NCBI GenBank assembly: GCA_021203705.1
Contig: JAJQAR010000056.1
Span: 1 to 7,647, forward strand
Origin: Prevotella sp.
GTDB taxonomy: Bacteria; Bacteroidota; Bacteroidia; Bacteroidales; Bacteroidaceae
Direction: 5' to 3'
DNA length: 7,647 nt
Shown: piece by piece, positions 1 through 5,436 of the stretch
Layout of the letters: the number at the start of each line of letters is the position of its first letter
How positions within the stretch are numbered: the stretch's first letter is position 1
Program-made: the position numbers and the translations under genes
The notes under the pieces: generated by a model
Databases searched by the model: none
Told to the model about the DNA's origin: nothing
Seen by the model: only the letters and a program-made list of their open reading frames with translations

Positions 1-2
1 TA

Positions 3-33
3 TTTATTATTGGCAAAAAAAGTAGTAACTTTG
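3..33 (+). promoter_or_regulatory. Predicted Bacteroidetes-type promoter of the CoA transferase operon
   Basis: TAACTTTG at 26-33 matches the Bacteroidetes -7 consensus TAnnTTTG exactly. A TTTA at 3-6 lies 19 nt upstream and could be a degenerate -33 TTTG element; a TTG at 10-12 is a better match but only 13 nt upstream. Transcription would start near 37-40, leaving an A/T-rich leader of about 45 nt before the ATG at 83. An AGGA at 77-80 is too close to the ATG to be a good Shine-Dalgarno. The -7 box is seen directly; promoter function is inferred. Confidence 0.6.
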
Positions 34-82
34 CCGCGTTTTTAGGATTAAGAATAAAACATAAACTTATAAAAATAGGAAT

Positions 83-1588
83 ATGGCTTATACACGCATT
101 ACTGCCGCAGAGGCTGCGGCAATGATAAAGAACGGCGAAAACGTAGGCGTGAGCGGATTTACGCCAGCGGGAACTGCCAAAGCAGTTACAAAGGAGCTTG
201 CCGTTAAAGCACTTGCCGAGCATGAGGCAGGTAGAGAGTTTAAGGTAGGGATTTTTACAGGTGCATCAACAGGTCAGAGTACGGATGGCGACTTGGCGAA
301 TGCACAAGCAATCAAGTATCGTGCTCCATACACCACGAATACTGACTTCCGTAAGCATGTGAACGCCGGCGAGATAGCCTATAATGACATTCATTTGAGT
401 CAGATGGCACAGGAGCTCCGCTACGGTTTTATGGGCGAGGTTGACTGGGCTATCCTTGAGGTGTGCGACATCGATGAGGGCGAGGACACATGCAAGGCAT
501 ATCTTACGGCAGCCGGTGGTATCTGTCCGACTATCGCAAGGATGGCAAAGCGCGTGATTTTGGAGCTCAACTCGTTTCATAGTCCTGATGCGAAGTACAT
601 CCATGACGTTTACGAGCCACTTGACCCACCATACAGACAGCCAATACCTATTGTTCATGTAAACGACCGTATCGGAAAACCTTACGTTGAGATAGACCCA
701 AAGAAGATTGTCGGTGTTGTGGAATGTAACATTCCTGATGAGGCGAGAGCATTCAAGGATGCAGATCCAATAACCGACCAGATAGGGCATAATGTTGCCC
801 GTTTCCTTGTAAGTGACATGAAACGAGGTATTATCCCGTCAACCTTCCTGCCGTTGCAGAGCGGTGTGGGCAGTACGGCGAATGCCATTTTGGGAGCTTT
901 GGGTCATGACGAGATAGTGCCAGACTTTAACGTATACACAGAGGTTCTTCAGGACAGTGTAGTAGGCATGATGCTTGAAGGGCGTGTGAAATGTGCTTCC
1001 GCCTGTTCACTTACCGTTTCCAACGGTTGTTTGAAGGAGATTTACGACAACATGAATTACTTCAAGGATCACCTCACACTACGTCCGAGTGAAATATCCA
1101 ACTCACCGGAAGTAATCAGGCGACTTGGAGTAATAGCTATAAATACGGCAATAGAGGTAGATATCTACGGTAATGCCAACTCCACGCACATCAGTGGTAT
1201 CAAGATGATGAACGGTATCGGAGGAAGCGGTGATTTTGAGCGCAACGCATATATCAGTATTTTCACCTGTCCTTCAACGGCAAAGGGAGGCCTGATCAGT
1301 TCTATAGTTCCTATGGTAAGTCATCATGACCATACAGAACACGATGTCAATGTAATTGTAACGGAACAGGGTATTGCCGACCTTCGAGGCAAGAGTCCTC
1401 TTGAGCGTGCCGCACTTATCATTGACAACTGCGCACATCCAGACTACCGTCCGATGCTCCGCGAGTATTTGAAGATCTCCACTGGTGGACATACGCGCCA
1501 TTGCTTGCCTGCTGCTTTCGCAATGCACGACACACTGCTGCGCAAGGGCGACATGCACCAGACAGATTTTTCTGAATACGTGAAGTGA
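83..1588 (+). CDS. Succinate CoA transferase (acetyl-CoA hydrolase/transferase family)
   Basis: A complete 501-residue cytoplasmic enzyme of the class I CoA transferase family that includes Acetobacter AarC, E. coli ScpC and clostridial Cat1. The length matches the family (about 500 aa). It would move CoA between succinate and acetate or propionate through an enzyme glutamyl-CoA thioester. The expected catalytic Glu is Glu287 in the YTEVLQD motif. The glycine loops SGVGS (260-264) and GGSGDF (380-385) fit the CoA-binding and oxyanion regions. The N-terminal part carries the usual ITAAEAAAMI helix followed by GVSGFTPAG. In succinate/propionate-forming Bacteroidales such an enzyme would recycle CoA between propionyl-CoA or acetyl-CoA and succinate. 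The exact acyl preference cannot be read from sequence. ATG at 83 is the natural start, downstream of a promoter-like box. The TGA stop overlaps the GTG of the next gene by 4 bp, so the two are probably cotranscribed. Confidence 0.93.
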   Translation: MAYTRITAAEAAAMIKNGENVGVSGFTPAGTAKAVTKELAVKALAEHEAGREFKVGIFTGASTGQSTDGDLANAQAIKYRAPYTTNTDFRKHVNAGEIAYNDIHLSQMAQELRYGFMGEVDWAILEVCDIDEGEDTCKAYLTAAGGICPTIARMAKRVILELNSFHSPDAKYIHDVYEPLDPPYRQPIPIVHVNDRIGKPYVEIDPKKIVGVVECNIPDEARAFKDADPITDQIGHNVARFLVSDMKRGIIPSTFLPLQSGVGSTANAILGALGHDEIVPDFNVYTEVLQDSVVGMMLEGRVKCASACSLTVSNGCLKEIYDNMNYFKDHLTLRPSEISNSPEVIRRLGVIAINTAIEVDIYGNANSTHISGIKMMNGIGGSGDFERNAYISIFTCPSTAKGGLISSIVPMVSHHDHTEHDVNVIVTEQGIADLRGKSPLERAALIIDNCAHPDYRPMLREYLKISTGGHTRHCLPAAFAMHDTLLRKGDMHQTDFSEYVK

Positions 1589-2589
1589 AAAGAATGTCCT
1601 CTGTTCTCATCACAGGAGCAAGTGGCTTCATAGGCAGTTTCATGGTGGAAGAAGCCCTACGACAGGGCTTCGACACGTGGGCTGCGGTGAGGCGGAGCAG
1701 TTCGAGGAGATGGCTTCAGGACAGTAAGATACACTTTATTGAACTTGATTTCGACCGCCCTGACGTATTGGATGAGCAATTGAGAGGGCATGACTTCGAC
1801 TATGTGATACATGCTGCTGGTGTTACGAAGTGTTTGAATACAGATAATTTTTTCCGTGTGAACACGCAGGGAACGATCAACCTGATAGAGGCATTACGCC
1901 GGAATGCAGCATCATTGCGGCGCTTTGTGTTTATCAGTAGTCTTAGCGTCTGTGGTCCAATAAAAGAGGAACAGCCGTATCAGGATATAACCTGTGATGA
2001 CGAGCCATGTCCGAACACCGCTTACGGACAAAGCAAGTTGAAGGCGGAGCGGTATATCGACAGTATTGCGGATTTCCCTTGTGTTACATTACGGTTGACT
2101 GGGGTGTATGGACCGAGGGAGAAGGACTATTTCATGATGGCGAAAAGTATTAGCAATCATGTTGACTTTGCCGTAGGTTATAAGCCGCAAGAACTCACCT
2201 TTGTATATGTGAAGGATGTGGTTGCAGCATCTTTCCTTGCTTTGGAGCATGGAAACATAGGAGCGAAGTATTTCATAAGTGATGGCAGCGTCTATTCATC
2301 ACGCACTTTCAGTGATTTGATACGTCGTGAGTTGGGCAATATCTGGTTGATTCGTATAAAGTCACCCCTGTGGCTTTTGAGGGTGATAACATATTTTGGA
2401 GAGAGTGTGGGACAGTTTACGGGCAAGGTCTCCGCACTCAACAAAGATAAGTATCACATCATGAAACAACGCAATTGGCGGTGTGACATAGCCCCTGCGG
2501 TAAGGGAATTGGGATTTGAACCGAAATATCAGCTTGATGAGGGATTGAGAGAGACAGTAAAATGGTATAAGGAAAACGGATGGCTGTGA
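1585..2589 (+). CDS. NAD(P)-dependent epimerase/dehydratase family protein (extended SDR), possible lipid ketoreductase
   Basis: A 334-residue Rossmann-fold extended short-chain dehydrogenase. The N-terminus has the nucleotide-binding motif GASGFIG (G11, G14, G17). The catalytic set is Ser119 (in SSLSVCG), Tyr147 and Lys151 (YGQSK). TGVYGPRE follows near residues 171-178. After the second beta strand there is an arginine cluster (R36, R37, R41, R42), which suggests NADPH rather than NADH. Residues about 253-271 are hydrophobic with basic residues, a feature shared with 3beta-HSD-like enzymes that act on lipids. The C-terminus ends in a typical GLRETVKWYKENGWL tail. The GTG at 1585 overlaps the previous stop by 4 bp; ATG at 1594 gives a product starting MSSVLITG and is an equally good or better start. 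The family is certain, the substrate is not. A nucleotide-sugar epimerase is possible. A ketosphinganine or ceramide reductase (as reported for B. thetaiotaomicron BT_0972, recalled rather than searched) fits the PAP2 neighbour. Confidence 0.9.
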   Translation: MKRMSSVLITGASGFIGSFMVEEALRQGFDTWAAVRRSSSRRWLQDSKIHFIELDFDRPDVLDEQLRGHDFDYVIHAAGVTKCLNTDNFFRVNTQGTINLIEALRRNAASLRRFVFISSLSVCGPIKEEQPYQDITCDDEPCPNTAYGQSKLKAERYIDSIADFPCVTLRLTGVYGPREKDYFMMAKSISNHVDFAVGYKPQELTFVYVKDVVAASFLALEHGNIGAKYFISDGSVYSSRTFSDLIRRELGNIWLIRIKSPLWLLRVITYFGESVGQFTGKVSALNKDKYHIMKQRNWRCDIAPAVRELGFEPKYQLDEGLRETVKWYKENGWL

Positions 2590-2606
2590 AAAATCGGAGA
2601 TTTTTC
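2588..2606 (+). other. Small perfect hairpin overlapping the dehydrogenase stop codon
   Basis: GAAAAATC (2588-2595) and GATTTTTC (2599-2606) are exact inverse complements with a GGA loop, giving an 8-bp stem. It starts inside the TGA stop (2587-2589) and is followed one base later by the first heptamer repeat. The stem is mostly A-T and has no separate T-tract, so it is not a convincing intrinsic terminator. It could be an RNA-stability or weak attenuation element, or chance in A/T-rich DNA. Confidence 0.35.
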
Positions 2607-2607
2607 A

Positions 2608-2639
2608 AATTGACAATTGACAATTGAGAATTGACAATT
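2608..2639 (+). repeat. Heptamer repeat, copy 1 (32 bp)
   Basis: The sequence is AATT(GACAATT)2 followed by GAGAATTGACAATT, a period-7 array in which one unit has GAG in place of GAC. It is identical to the copy at 4327-4358. The arms AATTGACAATT at 2615-2625 and 2629-2639 can pair around the GAG loop (2626-2628), giving 10 base pairs with one A-A mismatch. It lies 18 nt after the stop of the dehydrogenase gene and 31 nt before the PAP2 start. It contains TTGACA-like strings, but no matching -10 or TAnnTTTG box follows, so it is not called a promoter. Confidence 0.85.
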
Positions 2640-2670
2640 TGGCTGCGCTTGACATACCACGAAAAGAGAA

Positions 2671-3654
2671 ATGGCAATGGTGAAGTACATAAGACAACTT
2701 TTTGCGATAGAGAGGAAGCCCTGTAAGGGGCTGTTCGCTTTGGAGTGGGTTGTGATGGGTTATCTTGTGCTTACTCTGCTAATTGTTTTCTTTACCTATA
2801 CGAAGGTGAACAATCCAGAGGCTATGATATGGGGGCGTGTACGTATTGCCGTAATCACGGTGGCTCTGTGGCTTGTCTACCGCATGATACCCTGCAGATT
2901 TACACGTTTCATACGAATAGGAGTGCAGTTGCTGTTGCTCAGTTGGTGGTATTCAGATACATACGAGATTAACAGGATGTTGCCAAACCTCGACCATCTG
3001 TTCGCCCAGTGGGAACAGAGTCTGTTCGGTTGCCAGCCAGCCCTGTTGTTCTGCAAGGCGATGTCATGGAATTTCTTCAGTGAGATAATGAATTTGGGTT
3101 ATGCCTCTTTCTATCCGATGATAGCATTGGTGGTACTGTTTTACTTCTTTTTCCGTTATAAGGAGTTAGAGCGTGCGGCTTTTGTCATCATCGCAGCGTT
3201 TTTTGCTTATTTTGTTATCTATGTCTTAGTACCCGTTGCGGGTCCTACATTCTATTACAAGGCGGTGGGAATCAGTAATATAGTACAAGGTGTATTTCCT
3301 AACGTAAATGACCATTTTAACTACAGTCAGGACTGCCTGCCCAGTCCTGGTTATGTTGACGGTATTTTCTATCATCTTGTTGAGGATGCGAAATCCGTAG
3401 GAGAGCGTCCTACAGCAGCCTTCCCAAGCAGTCATGTGGGTATAAGCACTGTTCTGGCTTTGCTGGCATGGCATACTGGAAACCGCAAGCTATTCTATAT
3501 CATATTGCCGTTTTATATCATCCTGTGTTTCTCAACAGTATATATACAGGCGCACTATGTGATAGATGGTATAGCAGGGTTGTTGACAGGGGCGTTGTTC
3601 TATTTTATATTCATGGCATGTTCAAGGAGAATGAAAACTAAAACACAGAATTAA
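2671..3654 (+). CDS. PAP2-superfamily integral membrane phosphatase/phosphotransferase
   Basis: A 327-residue polytopic inner-membrane protein with about six to eight hydrophobic segments (roughly residues 27-47, 55-70, 78-93, 138-160, 166-187, 253-266, 270-290 and 296-316). The PAP2 active-site signature is in the C-terminal third: R246-P247 (motif C1), PSSH 252-255 with His255 (C2), and His295 and Asp299 in an AHYVID context (C3). The two histidines and Asp are the expected phosphoryl-transfer residues. Two departures from classical PAP2 are visible: C1 lacks the usual Lys-x6-Arg-Pro spacing (the nearest Lys, K241, is five residues before R246), and the Arg of the C3 Ser-Arg pair is Thr289. 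These recall the PAP2_3/Aur1-like branch, which includes inositol phosphorylceramide synthases, but that is inference. Other possibilities are undecaprenyl-pyrophosphate or lipid A phosphatase. ATG 2671 is used; ATG 2677 is an alternative. The 81-nt gap upstream holds a hairpin and a repeat. Confidence 0.87.
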   Translation: MAMVKYIRQLFAIERKPCKGLFALEWVVMGYLVLTLLIVFFTYTKVNNPEAMIWGRVRIAVITVALWLVYRMIPCRFTRFIRIGVQLLLLSWWYSDTYEINRMLPNLDHLFAQWEQSLFGCQPALLFCKAMSWNFFSEIMNLGYASFYPMIALVVLFYFFFRYKELERAAFVIIAAFFAYFVIYVLVPVAGPTFYYKAVGISNIVQGVFPNVNDHFNYSQDCLPSPGYVDGIFYHLVEDAKSVGERPTAAFPSSHVGISTVLALLAWHTGNRKLFYIILPFYIILCFSTVYIQAHYVIDGIAGLLTGALFYFIFMACSRRMKTKTQN

Positions 3655-3656
3655 CC

Positions 3657-3664
3657 TACATTTG
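3657..3664 (+). promoter_or_regulatory. Predicted -7 promoter box (TACATTTG) of the DUF4294 gene
   Basis: TACATTTG matches the Bacteroidetes TAnnTTTG -7 consensus and is followed by CACCC. It begins 2 nt after the PAP2 stop and ends 5 nt before the GTG at 3670. The expected transcription start therefore falls at or within a few bases of the start codon. No good TTTG or TTG -33 element is present at the expected distance (around 3634-3637), which lowers confidence. Confidence 0.45.
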
Positions 3665-3669
3665 CACCC

Positions 3670-4323
3670 GTGACAAGAATAAAACCTTTCATAATAACGA
3701 TATTTGCGCTGTTGTTGTCAGTAGCAGTCATGGCGCAGGACGACAAAGTGGAGAAGTCTGCCAATCCTGAAGATGTTGATGTGGATATGGACAATCCCAC
3801 TTTTGTCCCGCTCGTTAAGGTAGGTAAGGTTCTTGTTGACGGTGACAGTATCCAGTATGTGGAGTTCAACAATGTATACGTCTATCCTCAACCGATTTTC
3901 AAGAACGAGAAGCAAAAGGCGGCATACAATCGTCTTGTATACAATGTCAAGAAAGTGCTCCCTATTGCTAAGGAGGTGAACAGGATTATAATAGAGACAT
4001 ACGAATATCTACAGACACTTCCCAACAAGAAAGCCCGCGACGAGCACATGAAAAGGGTGGAGGAGGATATAAAGAGAAAGTATACGCCGAGGATGAAAAA
4101 ACTTACCTATTCGCAAGGAAAACTGCTGATAAAACTCGTTTACCGAGAGTGCAATTCCTCTGCATACGACTTAATCCGTGCGTTCATCAGTCCTGTGCGT
4201 GCCGGTTTCTATCAGGCATTCGCATGGGCTTTCGGCGCAAGCCTTATGAAGAAATACGATCCGGAGGGCATTGACCGGCTGACGGAAAGAGTGGTGCTTA
4301 TGGTTGAAGCGGGACAGATTTAA
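3670..4323 (+). CDS. DUF4294 domain-containing secreted protein
   Basis: A 217-residue protein matching the Bacteroidetes-specific DUF4294 family; its function is unknown. A signal peptide occupies residues 1-22 (basic MTRIK, hydrophobic core to about residue 20, then VMA). Predicted signal peptidase I cleavage leaves Gln23 as the mature N-terminus (Q-D-D). An acidic, low-complexity stretch (about 24-45) precedes the conserved helical domain. That domain includes YNRLVYNVKKVLPIA (86-100), a charged helix (about 119-145), and LTYSQGKLLIKLVYRE (145-160). The product is probably periplasmic. Frame and signal peptide require the GTG at 3670: an in-frame TAA lies at 3652-3654 and the next Met codon (3730) is already past the hydrophobic core. 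It lies 15 nt after the PAP2 gene, so readthrough from the operon is likely in addition to its own promoter. It converges on the glutaminyl cyclase gene. The family call is confident; no enzymatic motif is recognised. Confidence 0.88.
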   Translation: MTRIKPFIITIFALLLSVAVMAQDDKVEKSANPEDVDVDMDNPTFVPLVKVGKVLVDGDSIQYVEFNNVYVYPQPIFKNEKQKAAYNRLVYNVKKVLPIAKEVNRIIIETYEYLQTLPNKKARDEHMKRVEEDIKRKYTPRMKKLTYSQGKLLIKLVYRECNSSAYDLIRAFISPVRAGFYQAFAWAFGASLMKKYDPEGIDRLTERVVLMVEAGQI

Positions 4324-4326
4324 AAG

Positions 4327-4358
4327 AATTGACAATTGACAATTGAGAATTGACAATT
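4327..4358 (+). repeat. Heptamer repeat, copy 2 (32 bp)
   Basis: Identical over all 32 bp to the copy at 2608-2639 and in the same orientation relative to the gene before it. It begins 3 nt after the TAA stop of the DUF4294 gene. The hairpin arms are 4334-4344 and 4348-4358 with GAG (4345-4347) as the loop. It sits in the 108-bp interval between two convergent genes. The remainder of that interval (4359-4431) shows no canonical GC-rich terminator and no supportable gene, so the repeat is the only structured element there. Confidence 0.85.
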
Positions 4359-4431
4359 GCGCAGATACGATTGTACTTTGTTAGAGATTTTGTTTGAATG
4401 TTATCGGAATTTTCTCATGAAAACTTTGTAA

Positions 4432-5436
4432 TTATTCGGAGTAAAGGACTTGGATGAGGGTTTGTCCTACAGCTTTGAGGGTGTTTTTGTCGATATGTTC
4501 CATGTCATCACTTACGGTGTGCCAGGTGGGTCCGAAGTTGCTTTGCTGGCAGTCGGGATAGTATGGGATGATGTCGATAGTAGGAATTTTGGCGTTTTCG
4601 TTAACCGGCACGTGGTCGTCGGTAATCATACCACCTTCCTTTTCAGGGAAATAACTGCCGTAACCAACCGTTTTGGCAGCGTTCCACACCTTTTTTACTA
4701 TGTTGTTGGCATATTGTAATGACGTGCTTTCTTTCCAGAACTGTGCACCTTGGCCACCCACCATGTCTAAAAGAATGCCGAAACGGGCGGTATATCCTTC
4801 CTTATGAGGATTAAGAGACCAATGCTGTGCCCCCAAAGCCCATGAGTTCTCATCATAATGAGCATCGCTCCACATCGGTACACCCCAATCCTCAGCGTCG
4901 AAGCATACGAAATCCACGCCGACATTAAGATTTGTGGTATCGCTTTTCAGCAGTCGTGCTAATTCCAGCATCACAGCGACACCGCTTGCGCCATCGTTGG
5001 CAGCCAATACAGGTTTGTGCCAGTTGGTGCTGTCAGGGTCATTATCAGCCCACGGTCTACTATCCCAATGAGCACAAAGAAGAACACGCCCGGTGAGTTC
5101 CGGACGGTAGCTTGCTATGATATTCATGCCCTTCAGTTGTGTGCCGTCATAGCCTGTGAGTGTTGCCTGTTGTGAGATAACGTTGCAGCCATAATCCTTG
5201 AACTTATTCATTATCCATTCTCCGCAGAGGTCATGAGCCTTGCTGTTCATGATACGCGGTCCGAAATCACATTGGGCAGCACAAAAGGCGAATGCGCTGT
5301 CAGCGTCAAAAGAGGGACCTAATGGTTGCTGTGCCATCTCGTTGTTCCCGTCATCGGTTGTCTTTTTGTTACTGCTACATGCTGTAAAGGCGAGGAGCAT
5401 TAGAAAGAGGTAAATATATTTTTTCATTATTATCAT
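4432..5436 (-). CDS. M28-family glutaminyl-peptide cyclotransferase-like lipoprotein (type II glutaminyl cyclase)
   Basis: A 334-residue M28-fold protein with a lipoprotein signal: MKKYIYLFLMLLAFTAC ending at Cys20, then a polar SSNKKTTDDG linker. It is probably lipid-anchored and exported. The catalytic region resembles human and Porphyromonas-type glutaminyl cyclases, not dinuclear aminopeptidases. Asp148 (ANDGASG), Asp183 (in DAED) and His306 (TWHT) fit the single zinc site. Glu182 fits the catalytic acid/base, and Asp224 (LLDMVG) with the Asp273-Asp274-His275 motif fits the supporting acidic network. Trp305 precedes the zinc His as in the human enzyme. The expected reaction is cyclisation of N-terminal Gln to pyroglutamate on exported proteins. 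The start is either 5436 (overlapping the upstream TGA as ATGA) or the in-frame ATG at 5427, which gives a more typical lipoprotein N-terminus. It is translationally coupled to the fusion gene. The alternative is a plain M28 aminopeptidase. Confidence 0.88.
   Translation of the reverse strand: MIIMKKYIYLFLMLLAFTACSSNKKTTDDGNNEMAQQPLGPSFDADSAFAFCAAQCDFGPRIMNSKAHDLCGEWIMNKFKDYGCNVISQQATLTGYDGTQLKGMNIIASYRPELTGRVLLCAHWDSRPWADNDPDSTNWHKPVLAANDGASGVAVMLELARLLKSDTTNLNVGVDFVCFDAEDWGVPMWSDAHYDENSWALGAQHWSLNPHKEGYTARFGILLDMVGGQGAQFWKESTSLQYANNIVKKVWNAAKTVGYGSYFPEKEGGMITDDHVPVNENAKIPTIDIIPYYPDCQQSNFGPTWHTVSDDMEHIDKNTLKAVGQTLIQVLYSE

Noticed and set aside
266..790. A 174-codon open frame on the minus strand inside the CoA transferase gene
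   Set aside because: It is antisense to a gene with full family motifs, has no recognisable domain, and its composition is that expected from the complementary strand of a coding sequence.
2608..2660. TTGACA strings in repeat copy 1 as a sigma70 -35 element for the PAP2 gene
   Set aside because: They come from the heptamer repeat itself, no -10 or TAnnTTTG box follows at a suitable distance, and Bacteroidetes do not use the TTGACA/TATAAT consensus.
2608..4358. The two 32-bp repeats as a CRISPR array or as ends of a composite transposon
   Set aside because: There are only two copies 1.7 kb apart, they are direct rather than inverted, no transposase or cas gene lies between them, and the enclosed genes look like ordinary chromosomal genes.
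4371..4380. TACTTTG resembling a TAnnTTTG promoter box in the convergent interval
   Set aside because: The spacer is one base short, and no plus-strand gene follows; the downstream genes are all on the minus strand.
4410..4423. Short inverted repeat TTTTC/GAAAA between the convergent genes as a terminator
   Set aside because: The stem is only 5 bp, is A-T rich, and has no T-tract on either side; chance is likely in A/T-rich DNA.
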